In this document: positions 23,931-38,631 of the stretch, one piece after another
How positions within the stretch are numbered: the first letter of the stretch is position 1
How the letters are laid out: each line of letters begins with the position of its first letter
From: Hysterangium stoloniferum
Lineage: Eukaryota; Basidiomycota; Agaricomycetes; Hysterangiales; Hysterangiaceae
NCBI GenBank assembly: GCA_015178975.1
Contig: WHVD01000011.1
Span: forward strand, 310,001 to 374,000
Reading direction: 5' to 3'
DNA length: 64,000 bases
The notes under the pieces: generated by a model
The model's input: the letters and a program-made list of their open reading frames with translations, nothing else
Database searches by the model: none
Told to the model about the DNA's origin: nothing
Translations under genes and position numbers: made by a program

Positions 23931-26761
23931 ATGACCCCAAATATCGTCTCTGCACTACGTGCATCAGTTAGGAAAGCATCCCTGAATGGTGAAAATGTTC
24001 CCGAACTGGAATCTGAAGTGATTGCTAGCAATCCTCGTCAGGTTAATTTTACCGCACAGCGGTCGCTTTCCCCTGCTGCAAGTTTGCGACTCTCTCAAAG
24101 ATTAGCAGCGCCAACTCTGCCTAAGACTGCTCCAAAATGTCTCCTGCCAGACAGCTTACATGTTACATTTAAAGCACCTAGGACTCGTTTTTCCCTACAA
24201 TTTGTGTTGGATTGTAGAACTCTGTTAGAAAACTTGCTTCTCGTTGGGGCACTTGTATTTGCTACATGGAAATATTGCGACCTCTTTCGATACAGACATA
24301 ATCAAACTTGGGCATTCATTGGTGCGCTTTAGCAGTTCATCGTGATTGCTAACGCTTACACTAGTTGTACTCCCAGAGATCCCATTACTTGTCCTCTTTT
24401 CAATTATTTATTTTGTTTTTGTATCCTTATCGCCATTCGTTTTGAACTCGAATGCACGCATTCCCCTTCGACCTTCCTCTCCAGCATCAGGTTCCGTGCC
24501 TCGTGCTCATAGTGAGAGTAGACGTACCACTGCAGCCCCTCAAGCCAATAAAGAGAATTTCTCCCGGATATGGATGTCTAGCATACGAAATTACAGGTAT
24601 TGATATTCAACGATGTGGACCTTACCCTCACTTATACAGCATCAGAGATACTCCAGATGATGGCGCACTAACGGCCCTCCTTCTCGGGCCCCTTGTCGCA
24701 ACAGCCATGCTGATCGTCTCTGAAACCATGTCGAAGTCATCACTAGATTCCACTTCACTCCTTCCAGATGCATGGCTCATCGAACCTCCTCCAGTTCTAG
24801 CACATGGACGCCACCCTTTGACCGCACTTCAAGCTCTCGTACACTCTCGCAGAAATCTCGTTCAGCTGATGACCTTAACGTCGGGCATTCTATTAGTTCA
24901 TCTTTTTTCGACTCGAAATAGCCGGAAGCATGATACCAACTCCGAGCTTTGGCTCCCTAAAAATGAAGCAAAGCGATCTATGTCATATATTGGATTCACA
25001 GCAATTCTCACAGCTGGTGCATTGATGCTAAAAGCATTTTTTATTCATACAGATGTCAATGTATGGCCAGGTTCGTACATGTGGTGTCGTTACAAACGCC
25101 AGTCGTTGATGATTTACGCAGACCTGGATTGCTTTGATGTTGGTGTGATTTCACTGTTTTACCAATTTACTTTGTATGTCTCTCTACGATTGGCCAGACA
25201 AGGGTTTACTATGGGGGAACTGGGTCTTGTAGCCCAAGGTGCTACTGCCTTGTTTATGGAAGTTACCAATTTAACTATCGCACGAGTGAGCTGATCACAA
25301 GGATGGCCTAATTGTTAGTGCTGATTGTTGATTTAGATCTGGCCTATTACAACACCCTTCATAAAAACTTTTAGACCTCCAACTCCTCTCGTCATTTTTC
25401 AGCTTGCTCTTATTCCTGGATCATTACTCACCGGGTTTCTACTCAGTCCAATTTTAGTCCTTTCTCGACATATTGCGCAACGTCCAATAAAACGCATACG
25501 TTACCCTGAAGAGAAAAAACGCCATCGTCGCCTTCTTGCGCTTTCGTTTTACGTATTGGCTGCCCTCATTACTGGCGGTCTAATAGGTCAATGGACTCGC
25601 TGGTGTCTTGGCAAGCGCAATCCATTTGTATGGGCGGTCCTCTGGCTGCTTCAAGGCAGAAAGCCCTGGAGTCGCATTGCATTACTCGCGTACTGGTGCC
25701 TGCTGGGGAGCATTAGTGTTGCAGGGTGGAATCGCCAATTAGCCCGCGTCCGAAGATACCGCCATTTGCCTAGTGGTACAGGGGTGATAGTACCCGGGGC
25801 TTTGTCATCGGAGACTGTCGCCGAGCCGCCAGCAACAGTCCCTGCTTCATTAGTGAATAGCGTGCATGTGACGAATGTTAATGTGGATCGACTGGCCACA
25901 GCTGCGACTGAGTTTTTGGACGCTGCAGATAAGCATGTGCCTACTTTAGGAAGAAATGCAAGACGGAAATTTTTCCATGGATTGGCCGTAGTGATGATGC
26001 TACCTGGGGTTGCGTTTGATGTAGGTTCTTGGTTCTTGGTTTTTCTCTCGGATAATTCGATTACTGACATGTGCTGTAAACAGCCAGCTTTTGTACATCT
26101 CTCACTGAGCGCTGCGTTCGCACTTTTTGTCTTTGCGGAGTATGTGCGATACTTTGCATTGTACCCTTTTGGCGCGGTGGTACACCTATTTTTGAACGAG
26201 TTTCTAGACCATAAGGATAGTGGCACGGCAGTTTTGAGTCATTTCTATCTCTTAACTGGTTCTGCGGGACCACTATGGCTGGAAGGGTGAGCGGAATTCG
26301 CCTAGGGGAAGTTTAGTGAATCATACACATCTTCAGACAATCACGTATTCTTGAATTTACTGGTGTACTATCTCTGGGCATTGGCGATGCATTGGTTTGT
26401 ATGCCGATCTTCTTATCTTCTGAAAGCTGACTTGTGTTATAGGCGTCAATTGTGGGAAAACGTATAGGGCACCATCGATGGTCTCCGGGTTCCCCTAAAA
26501 CTCTAGAGGGTAGCGTAGCGTACACGCTTTCTGTAGTGTTGTGCGCATGGGTTCTCAGGGCCGCCAGCATCGTTCCTACCTTTTCGGTAGGTTGATAAGA
26601 TATCGGATGTGATGGAGGCGCAATCTAACTTTACCCAATAGCTTACTCGTTATACAGTCGCTGTGTCGTTGTCCGCTATGCTGGAGGCAGTTTCAATGCA
26701 GAATGATAACCTGACCCTGCCTTTGTATTTATGGTGTTTGTTGGTATTATTAGGCTGTTGA
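23931..26761 (+). CDS. SEC59: dolichol kinase (Sec59)
   Basis: CTP-dependent ER-membrane kinase that makes dolichyl phosphate for N-glycosylation, O-mannosylation and GPI anchors. Many hydrophobic segments are present (for example LLLVGALVFATWKYCDLF and PLLVLFSIIYFVFVSLSPFV). The catalytic C-terminal part is diagnostic: RKFFHGLAVVMMLPGVAFD, FAEYVRYFALYPFGAVVHLF, FLDHKDSGTAVLSHFYLL, then LSLGIGDALASIVGKRIGHH and RWSPGSPKTLEGS, ending LVLLGC at 26761. The start is uncertain. A coding-looking Ser/Pro-rich frame continues upstream to about 23509, with a splice junction near 23767/23821, but contains no ATG, and I found no upstream ATG exon in phase. The first in-frame ATG is at 23931 (MTPNIVSALRASVRKAS). 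Confidence 0.88.
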
Positions 26762-26798
26762 GTTGGCGTAAAATAACTCAATTAATCAGTATGGACAG

Positions 26799-27311
26799 TT
26801 GTGGGTGAAGTTACGTCATTCGAGGCTGCTCCACATTAAAGAGACGCCAGACTTAAAGCAGTTGCCTCACCCAAAAGGCCAGGTGGGTTTCGAAGGTGAT
26901 TTTCTATATCCTCTCCATACATTTCATATACCTCCTGAATATTTCTCTAAACTAAGCTCCCGGCAAGTAATGCCTATCGATGAAGAGGCACCTGATGAGC
27001 AGCGAAAGTTGAACCTATCGGCGTTGAACCCAGTGAGCCTCTGTGACGGAGGCTCCTCTGTTCTTCCATCGGCAAGATATTTTGTTCCATCTCAACCATC
27101 GGCCCAATATTCTACGAAGGGACCTAATAGACGACCCTCGACAGCTGCCCTGATTCAAAGCAATGACGTCCTTCTGCCAGCCACTCCCCAAGTCTGGGAG
27201 GCAACGGCAACGTTGGCATCGGGGAGTGTATCGGGGAGTGTATCTCCAGAAACACACACAGTCTCGACCACGTTGCCAAACTCGACTTCAGGCCATACCC
27301 GAAGTAAGTAG
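26799..27311 (+). CDS. open exon-like stretch of unknown identity
   Basis: A 170-codon frame without an ATG at its start lies between SEC59 and the histidine kinase and stops at 27309-27311. Its composition looks coding: KETPDLKQLPHPKGQVGFEG, LYPLHTFHIPPEYFSKLSSR, and later a Ser/Thr/Pro-rich end. The first ATG in frame is at about 26970 (MPIDEEAPDEQRKLN). I do not recognise a family. It could be a small gene with an unseen first exon, an alternative 3' part of SEC59, or a remnant. Confidence 0.35.
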   Translation: MWVKLRHSRLLHIKETPDLKQLPHPKGQVGFEGDFLYPLHTFHIPPEYFSKLSSRQVMPIDEEAPDEQRKLNLSALNPVSLCDGGSSVLPSARYFVPSQPSAQYSTKGPNRRPSTAALIQSNDVLLPATPQVWEATATLASGSVSGSVSPETHTVSTTLPNSTSGHTRSK

Positions 27312-27516
27312 CTGACGAACTACGACTGGTTTTCTGGCCATGTTCTGGAGTTTGGACTATTCGTCACAGAAGTTCTGAGCAAATGCTGCGTCGAAAGACT
27401 TGTGTCATGCCGAACAGTCCAATTTCAGAGCTGGGCAGCGTTTCTTCAATATTTGCTATCTGCTGACTATACTCATTCTTAAAGGTGTCTCACTGTCATC
27501 CTCTCAGTTACTTGCC

Positions 27517-30500
27517 ATGTCTCAACCCGAAAGCCCTCACACGCAGCCGCTCCTGGAGAAGGTTCACCATGAGCTGAATGAAGAAGAGTGCGATTGGAGT
27601 TCATTTGTCCACGCCTACGCGGCTGGTAAATGGGATCCACGAATGACCCCGAATCCACCGAAAGGCAGCAGGTCTGAGACTGACCGGTCTGAGGAGCTGC
27701 GATCTTCCACCCTCCCACAAACTGGGTTACATGTGATTGGCAATCGTAAACGCAACACTGTTGCGACAAGCTCTTCTAGTATCACGTCAAATTTTTCTCC
27801 CGGAACAACCAAAAGTGGCAGTGATAAATCACCATGCTCCACCAGCACAGCAGCGTCGTCATGTTCATCCGCTCACTCTACGCCTGATGCAGGCTCTACA
27901 TCTGAATCAACTTCAAGAGGTTGGTCCCACATGTCCTTGAAATCGCGTCGTCAGATGATTCAACAAGGCAGTGGCGAATCTCCACCGCATGGAAACAATT
28001 CGTCTTCGCCATTCCCTCAGCTCACCATGCCTCTTCCGTCGCGGAGCTTTCTTTCCAGAAGTATGTCTGATTCGTCAACGGCTGTCTCCTCAACGCCATG
28101 CGACGATTCAGTTCGAACAGACGTTCACCACGACTTCCAGGCAGCGGCTGCTACAATGCGTCTGGCTGGGGATGGGGTTGATGTCCGACCATTAGCTCTT
28201 CCCAGCCCAGAGATAGAGCTAACAGATCCGTTTCGGGGGCATATGACCTCACTTTCTCGTCCCTCATGGACACGAGAAGGAAAAAGCAATGAGATGGATT
28301 TGAAATTATTATCAGATAGCTCTTCTAATAATCAAGGACCAGGGCATCGCAAAACTCGCTTGAATAGTTTCTGGAATGTTTTGGGTGATGTCATGGGAAC
28401 TTCTCCGTCTAATGAAGGTGGTGGAAGCCCCCTGGCTAATACAAAGATTGTAGAACGTGCTGGATGCTCACCCAACCTACCGACGATTTCTGCTAGCCCT
28501 CTTGTCACCCCCGAGGATAGCGAAGTAGCGATAGCTTCAAATTTAGCGCCAACTGACTATTTATCTCCCGATATACCACCCGCACCTGCACCAATACCCG
28601 GTGGGGTCTCTGAGGCGTCTGGTGGGGATTACTTTGCACACAAGGGACTTAAAATAGCCGTGGAAAAACCCCTTTTCTCGTCCCCTCCCACAGTACCTGA
28701 AGGCGTTCAAATGCATGCCGAACATATATCAGCGGTTTCACCAGTCCTCTACCCTTCGGTCTTTGAATCAAATCCACCGTCTTCGAGCTCGACTGTTTCT
28801 CTGCGGCCCTCGTTGAACAGAACGGAGTCAGAGTTCGCTGTTTCCCAGATTACACCGTTGTCAGACCAAGAAGATTCACCAATGTTGCACGCACAATCGG
28901 ATATACAAAGGCCCTATCGTAGCAGTAAAGTCAGGGAGGAATTTGAGTTCTACCAAAGAGGATACCTCGTACCGCCTGCACCCCTGAATGAATGGGAACG
29001 CCAGAAAGCGTTGTATAAGTATGTCAGCATGTTTCTTCCCAAAATATACTTCCCCTATATGGCTGCGTAGGTTCAACATCGTCCACACGACCAAGGATGC
29101 TAATTTCGATCGAATCGCGCTCCTCGCGAAGTTGGTCTTCAACGGGAAAATTTGCTTGATCTCACTCATAGATGCGGATGAACTGTATGTGAATTCCCAC
29201 TCACCCCCAATACCATCTAGATTAACCCAATGTTAGATGGTTCAAATCTGAATGTGAGCAGTAGCTTTGTGGCTATGACATCTAACGGTGTTGAAATTTC
29301 AACTATAGTTGGTCTAGGAATGGAATCATGTCCACGAGATGAATCACTGTGCGCTCATGCAATTTTACAGGAGTAAATACAACGGAAGGTTTTTATCCAT
29401 TCTTGGACTTACTTTAAGTTCAGTAGCAGCGAACCATTGATTGTTCTGGACGCGTCCCAAGACTGGCGGTTTTGTAAAAATGTGTTGTGCACTCACTGTA
29501 ATCTCGGTGTTGTGCTTGTTAATCAATCAGCTATTTGTCTAGCCATTTATTGTAGGGCATCCCTTCATCCGATTTTATGCTGGTGCACCATTGAGGACTG
29601 CGGAAGGATTTAACATTGGAAGGTAACGATATTTTGTCGTTTCATCTACCACCAATCTGATTTTCGGTGATAGTTTATGTCTTATCGATACTGAACCCCG
29701 TTCGGAATTTGGGCCTCGTCAGCGTCATACATTGAAAGAATTTGCTGTTAGTATACTTGCCTCTCAAAAGAAGTCACGATTTTAAAATATGCGAAGGCGA
29801 TTATTATGCGCGAACTGGAATTATGGAGAGACAAGGTGCTATTTGCTGCTATGATGGCGTAAATTCAAGTCTAATGCGATTATATAAGATTCAATTACGT
29901 ATCCGAGACCGCATCCAGATTTCTGTGAGTGGTTATTTACTCCAATGGCTAGCACATGATCTTATCCGTCTCAGATGGAGCAATTTACACGGGAATGTCT
30001 GGAAATTGACACCCAAGCACAAAAAGGCGACCCACACCTATTACTTTCAAGCACAAGCATGGAGAAGATCTATGACAGGGCAGCAAAATTAGTCAAGCGA
30101 ACTTTGGATGTGGAGGGTGCGGTTCTTATTGATGTCTCGAGCTTTGAGGAGTTCGACGCTCTGAATGCGGAGACGGAGACGTTGTCAGTGCTGTTGTATC
30201 ACTCAGACCCCAAACAAAGTCCTCAAACAAAGCCACTCACACCTACGGGTTTCGAGCAAATGGCCCAGTTTTTTAAGGATTTTCCTGATGGAAAAGTTTC
30301 TGAGGCCGTATTGCCAGCATGTATACGTGGCTTTATGCCCGGAAACATCCATTATGCCTTGAGTAAGCCTCCATGGCATAAATATACCGACAGCTCTCAT
30401 GAATTTTCTAACTTAGCGGTCCCCATCTTGAATATCGATAAACGCCCGTTTGCGATGCTGTGTGCCTATAACAGTAATGCAAAATCAAGACCATATGTTA

Positions 30501-33373
30501 GTTCTGTTCAATTTAGGCTGTCACTCATAATAAAAAGCTAATAAACCGTAGCTGGAAGGTCACGAGTTGTCTTATTTGCGTGCCATAGGTATGTCAGTAT
30601 GCCTACCTGGGTGCCTAAATGCCAATGTGTTATGGAAGGCGTCATTATCTTGAGCGCAGTCCTCAAACGTCGTATGATTTTAGCCGATAAAGCGAAGAGT
30701 CTATTTATTTCCAAGTACGTCTACCTTTTTCATAACTTTACTACCGTTTCATTGAATAAACAATGGGAAGTATATCCCATGAACTCAGGTATGCTAGTTC
30801 CCCTTTTACTCGTTGGTTTTAGCTTGACGATCTGAGTGTAGAACGCCTTTACACGGAGTGAGTCAATTTAGAGAGTTCTCTAACATTATAAAATATTTCC
30901 GACACCTGTAGATCCTTGCAGCTGCAGAGCTATTATCAGGAACGGACCTTTCCCCCAACCAGACCTCCTTCCTTAGCACTGTTCAGGCTTGTGGCACATC
31001 CCTAGTGGAAACAGTGAACCATGTACTGGACTTCACCAAGCTGAGCGGCAGTACGAAGGCAGGAGGTGCTGAGACCGTGATTCGCCCTGCTCAGTAAGAG
31101 TTAAAGCCAAAACCCTCTAACCTTCATGCTAACCCCGATTTTCTAGAGTTGATCTAGCCCAGTTGATCGAGGAAGCAACCGAAGGTTGTTGGATTGGACA
31201 CCGAGCTCGACATTCGTCGGAGATTGGTACCGTCTATTCACCGCGCAACGACGAAGACGGCACCGCGCAAAATGCGCCAATGCGGTCGCAGGTTGAGACT
31301 GCGGTAGACATTGGATATCGCTCCAAGGTTCGTAAACTCTTATCGTCATATTAGTCGCCACACCCCTTAGCCCGGGTCGTAATAGGGCTGGAATGTTGTC
31401 TGTGAGAAAGGCGGTATTAGGCGCTGTTTGATGAATCTTTTAGGAAACGCTTTGAAGTTTACAGCAGTGAGCTATTATTTTTGAAGAAAAACTTTCCCTA
31501 GATCCTAATTATATTCAAAGGAGGGCTACGTTCATGTTACACTTCGGCAATTACCCACCAATCCCAACGCTCCAGAGGATTACATCAAACTGGAGCTGGG
31601 AGTACTAGATTCCGGAAAGGTAGGCTTGTTTTAATGCCTATCGAGATACTGATTCCTACCGCATTACAGGGTATTAGTGAGGATTTCCTGAAGGTATGAG
31701 AAACTTCTTCTTCGATTGATCCCGTGACATACGTGTGACAATTAGAATCAACTTTTCCAACCTTTTTCGCAAGAAAATCCTTTGCAACCTGGTACCGGAC
31801 TTGGACTTGCGATAGTTAATAGCATCGTTCATTCAGAAAGCGTGAATGGGAAGATTGACGTATGGAGTGCGGAGGGCTCTGGGACAGAGATACGTATAAT
31901 ATTCGAAGTCCAGGTTTCTCCAGAACCTGCTTTATCTGATAGACTTGGTGACTGGACAAAGGATGGGTTCTCAGAACCTCCCTTGGTATCCCTTCTTGGT
32001 TTTGGACAAGTTTGTGGCCAGAAGCTGCTAAAACAAGTCATAACGGGCTACCTCGAGGAATGGTGGCATTTTCGTTTGACACGTCCCGAGTCAGCGATTG
32101 GGGATATATTAATCATAAATGAGGATATCGATTTGGTGCGCCAACGCGTTGAACAGAAGGATTGTTATCGTCCCCTAGTCCTCATCTCCTCAGCTCGCGG
32201 TGATGCCTACGTCATAAGCACTGTTGGCGACTATGAGTGTGCTGGTGGATTCACGCGTATCATATATAAGCCTGTCGGACCAAGTGCACTCTTTGCAGTT
32301 CTTCGACTTTGTGTGTCTGTGCTACGCGATGGCCTACCAACCAACTATGGACCAACAAATCGATCGTTAGCTCCAATTCGAGAATCGTCGAACGGTGACC
32401 AGTATTTGACACGAGATTTTGTCGTTGGACTACCTGGTTCTTTTGTTCGGCGACGATCTGACGGTACAGACTCTCAAACTTCAGTGCTACCTCGTCCAGC
32501 TATGCCTTCCCGTAGCATAACTTATAATCCACACTTTAGCACCGAGCCGACGTCTATGCAGCCTGGATCTGAATCACAATCAGCTGATGAGCTCACGTCC
32601 CGTGATAATACGCCCCATAGTCCGAACTTGACGATCCCAGTTGGAACTAATGGACTCGTTTTGAAAGCTTCGGTGGGATCTGTCGCGGTTGGGCATGCCA
32701 TCACTGTTCTTGTTGTGGAGGATAATCATATTCTTCGCGAATTACTGTATGTCTCCTCGATTATTCTTCCCGTCCAACTTTTTGATGGTTCATCCGTATC
32801 TCTGTAGTGTAAAATGGCTCAGAACTAAAGTCGGTATATCCATCGTAATATATATATATATATATATCACTGTTTCACCTAGGGATATGCTGTGTACGAG
32901 GCAGCTGATGGTCAAAGCGGTGTAAATATTTTCAAGTCTAGAAATTTCGAGTATGTACCTCTCTATTCACATTTCTCCCTAGCTAAATAATGGCTTGCTA
33001 TGCAGTCTCGTACTTCTTGATATGTCGATGCCAGTGATGGATGGTCTGTAATGCTTCAGTTATCCTCAACGGCACTGACGGAGATGCTACATAGGCGTTG
33101 AAGCTGCAACTGCTATTCGATCAATAGAGCAAAAGCGCATTCTACAATCATCCACGACTCCAGGGACTCATGCTCGTCTCATAGCGCTCACCGGTATGTC
33201 GTCTAGAGAAGATAAGCGCAAGGCATTCGAGGCGGGGGTAGATGGCTAGTGCGTGTAATCCTCGTCAGAACCCTTGCCTCACTTGCATGCTGAAAATGTT
33301 ACTCTTTAGCCTGGTAAAACCTGTCTCGTTTAAGACGCTTTATGCAATGTTCAAACAACTCGGTATATTTTAG
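27517..33373 (+). CDS. hybrid histidine kinase: GAF, HisKA, HATPase, degenerate and true receiver
   Basis: Two-component phosphorelay sensor, probably cytosolic since no membrane segment is seen. The preferred start is the ATG at 27517 (MSQPESPHTQPLLEKVHHEL), followed by a Trp-rich opening (CDWSSFVHAYAAGKWDPRM) and a long Ser/Pro-rich region. A GAF-type domain spans about 29070-29760 (CLISLIDADE, IVLDASQDWRF, FIRFYAGAPLRTAEGFNIG). The H-box SNISHELRTPLHGILAAAEL is spread over 30700-30930 and includes two tiny exons. The ATPase domain has NLLGNALKFT (N box), DSGKGIS (G1) and PGTGLGLAIV (G2). A segment at about 31970-32340 resembles a receiver without its acidic site. The true receiver (32690-33373) has VLVVEDN, LVLLDMSMPVMDG with the phospho-Asp, and LVKPVSF. 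The intron near 32848-32867 holds an (AT)n run. Confidence 0.88.
32848..32867. repeat. (AT)10 microsatellite in an intron
   Basis: Ten AT units lie inside the receiver-domain intron of the histidine kinase gene, close to its 3' splice site. Confidence 0.9.
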
Positions 33374-33653
33374 TATAGTAACGAACGGTTCTAGCTTAGT
33401 TATATTGTATCTCTTCTGGCATGGTTTATACTTACACTACTTTTGATTTTTAACATCATGCATAACATAACACTGTATTCACACCATGGATCCATTTCTT
33501 GTCTCAAAAGTACTAATCAGAGCTAAATTGTGTATCGAAGTGCTTCTTAATAAGGCATCACTCCATTACTCCTATATAAAATACATACATCGGCGCTCGA
33601 AGCGTTCGCTTCGTTTTTCGGAACCTTTCGGAGTAAAGGAAAAGGGGGTAAAA

Positions 33654-35425
<1,772 letters not shown>

Positions 35426-35566
35426 TATTTTTTTTTAATGAAAAGTCAGAAGGGGAGGTTGAGGTACGAAACAAGCTGTGAGTCACTTTCGAAAATATAA
35501 AAACGATGGGGGTAATGTGACGTAGTCACGGCGCCACTTTCGCGAGTTGTCACATGTTCACACATT

Positions 35567-35650
35567 AAAATTGGGGTTTAATTTCAAAATTGGCTGGCAA
35601 ATTGGGGTTTGAATTATAAAATTGGCTGGAAAATCGGAGATGAAATACAA
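35567..35650. repeat. ~32-bp tandem repeat in the homocitrate synthase promoter
   Basis: Two near-identical units (35567-35598 and 35599-35629) share (A)AAATTGGGGTTT and AAAATTGGCTGG, and a third, weaker unit follows (AAAATCGGAGATGAAATACA). They lie 140-225 bp upstream of the LYS20 start codon and just past the GH92 stop. Confidence 0.8.
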
Positions 35651-35697
35651 AACTCATCTCACGTTCTCCAGCAACTAAAGTATCAAAGTCCATATCT

Positions 35698-38631
35698 CTA
35701 ACGAAATCCTCCGGTGCTCAAGCTAGGAGGAAGGTCCTCGGGTCCTGTGCCAAATTTACTGTTTTTACCAGGTCCCATCACAAGCTCCAACGTTCCGCCA
35801 TGCTCGAATAGGTCGTGGGTAATGAAATTCTTGGTATATGGTGTGCCATTCAACTTCGCAGACTGAATGTACTTGTTAGCTGGCCCGAAGTTAAGTGAGG
35901 TAACCGTCGCAATCGCTCCTGTAGCCTGGTTCTGGAATGTGATCTTCGGGAAAAAGGGGCTACACAAGAGATATGTGTTTTGACCGGCTACGGGGTAAAA
36001 TCCCATATGCGTCCAGACGACGTAGGCTACAAAAATCAATATCAGACCTGCAAAATGTGTTGTAATATGACGTGGTTTTAGTTACCGCCCATGGCACCAC
36101 TGTCGTCGTTGCCCGGCAAACCATTCAGTCTAAGCGCCAAGGTGGTCGGTCAGGGCTCAATTCAGCACACGAAAGAAGGCCTACGAATTATTGAAAAACT
36201 GGTTTAAAATAGAGTTAACCCGATCTACTGTTTTGACTGGTTGTCCTGCGTAATTATAAAGGAATGTGGGGACTAAACGCACAAAGAACATTAGGTAAAA
36301 ATTCGAAAGAATGAAAAAATGTACGTACGAAAACCTGGTTCATCGCCTAACAGGAAATATTCGGATCAGTTTTTGACGAGTAGGGAAAGACATCACATAC
36401 CTATATCCTATGAATCGAGATCAATGTTGTCAATTTCAATAACAATTGGAAGGAAAACAACGTACATGGAAACCTTTTTCAAAGAATGTGTCGAGACGAT
36501 TACTATATGGATGAACATTAAATGATGGCTTATTTTAAACATGTCAAAAATGGACAGACATAAACGTCTGCGGGCCGCCCATAAGCCCTACAAGACGAGC
36601 CATGTCGTGCGGAACATAAAAGCTGTATTCCCAGGAGCTGGCTTCATAGAATTCACCGCCTTCCGGATTCTAATACACATTTAGAGTAATGTACATTAAT
36701 CATGTTTTTTTTCGACTCACCAAGAAGCAATCGTTGTGTCCAAAGACTGGACTGCAGTGTGTCGGATTAAAGACCCCTCCGGAATCATGGTTAGGATCAA
36801 GGAAGAACGTCCCGTCGGCGTTTCGTGGCTGAATAAAACCCGAGAAACCGTTGTTAGTTACATTGGGATTCCAGATATTGAACCAGTCTCCAGATTCTTG
36901 TACAAAATGAGCGAAATCACTAGCTTTGCCTAGACCCTGAGCAACAAGTGCTATAGAGAAGTCATTATAGGCATATTCGAGAAGACGGGATGCGCTCCTG
37001 TTAAAGGCAATCAAAGTTCATTCGGAAGAAATGGTTTTACGGAATTACCTTGTATTGGGACCTTGATTCGAACCACTACCAGCGTCACCAACCGGAACAA
37101 ATCCAAGTTTTGCCCTCGCAGCAATGCCTCCTCGACCTTCGACGCTGAAATCGCCCTCGACCGTAGCATCCTTGACCATCGCCTGGTATCCTGTTTGCCA
37201 GTCGATACCAGCTTTAATGTTTTTGACAAACGAGTCAGAGAGCAAAGAATCAGCATTCGATCCACCCTGAGTAAACCCTTTATCGAGCGACATGCGACAG
37301 TCGGGCAAGAAGCCGGTGTGACGATATATATCAATCAAAGCACGGACGACTTCTGCCTGTGCATTTGGCGCGACAATAGCCCAGAGAGGGTGGACATCTC
37401 GGAACGAATCCCTGTGGTAATGAGCGAGAATAAAAAGGAAGATAAAAAATCACTAACCAGATGCAGTATAAACTATCGTAAAAAGGTTCTGTAGAAACCC
37501 AGAGAGGATTATCGCCAGTGATATTAGTCGGAGAGATGTGAGCGCGGTATAGCGAACTCCAGAAAACTTGTTGGACATCTTCGGCAACACCAGATGCATC
37601 TACATCGATAGTGCCAAGAACATTATTCCAAGCGGTTCTTTCAAAACGAATGAATCACGGTAAAAATATAAATGGCTTTATTTTTATCTACCTGGCTGCA
37701 GCCTTAACGGTATCGAAAGAATCCAAACGGGGAATCTCTGATTCTGCGAACGCGCAAGCTTTGGCTGAGCTTGTCCATGATACTCCCATACGAACATTTA
37801 AGACGTTGGTAGACCCAGTGAAACTCATTGCAATACCAGCCGTTGCAACTGGAATGGTTGCGTTGACGGGGCCAGTGATGTTGGTAAACTTGGATCCATT
37901 GAAAAGAACGGCATTCTGGAACGCGGGACTGTCGTAGCAGAAGAAAACTTGGTAAGTGCCTTGGCCAAAAGATGGCTGGAAGGTGCCACCGCCGGTGATG
38001 CGTGTGCCAGTGCTAGTCGGGGCAATATTTACTGAGCCGCCGAGGAAACTACGCGACAGATCCGTGGTGAGATCCAAGAGGAGAATCATCTTGCTCTGGT
38101 TTGCGTAGGTGAATTGATGAAGGGCCGCATGCTGAGTGACGGTGACAGCAGCAGTTACACCATTATTCAACGGAATACTGACTGTGAATGTAAGATAGTC
38201 AATAGATATTGTTTAGAGACAGTCGTATACTCACAGAAACCTGGCGCGGACGTAGGGGTACCATGAGCAATACCGCGGCTACCTGGGTCGAAAGTACACC
38301 TTGTCAAGACATTCCCAGGACACTCCTTCCTCGTCAAGGGTAGAAGGGGAAAGTTTCCCAGCGATGATCCACCACCAGTACCATCGTCATGAAGCTGTGA
38401 GATGCCATTGATCTGCGTACCATCGCTCACGAAACCAGCCTGATTATCATTCGACAAACTGTCCGCAACGGCTTTGACCGACCCATATGGCAGAGTTGCA
38501 CCAGCAAAAACGTGTCCACCATTCGTAGTCCCGATAAAGGTGTTTACATGTTGAGCAGGGTCTGCTCCTGCTCCAATTACGGCAGCACGGACAATGCCAA
38601 TAGATAACGCGATGAAATACAGGCTCCTCAT
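35698..38631 (-). CDS. secreted GH92 alpha-1,2-mannosidase
   Basis: Calcium-dependent exo-alpha-mannosidase of glycoside hydrolase family 92, probably extracellular. The ATG at 38631 starts a signal peptide (MRSLYFIALSIGIVRAA). The GH92 N-terminal signature follows: DPAQHVNTFIGTTNGGHVFA, GATLPYGSVKAVAD and ISQLHDDGTGGGSSLGNFPL. The (alpha/alpha)6 domain has LYCIWDSFRDVHPLWAIVAP, the acid-bearing EFYEASSWEYSFYVPHD, LGDEPGF and LPGNDDSGAMGGNYVVWTHM; the paired Asp are the conserved base and metal residues of the family. The end reads DLPPSLSTGGFR (stop at 35698). About nine short introns are needed. The flanking genes have no evident link to mannan breakdown, so it looks like a stand-alone CAZyme. 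Confidence 0.92.

Noticed and set aside
37062-37072. GATTCGAACC word resembling a tRNA T-loop / B box
   Set aside because: It lies inside the GH92 gene, with no cloverleaf or A box around it.
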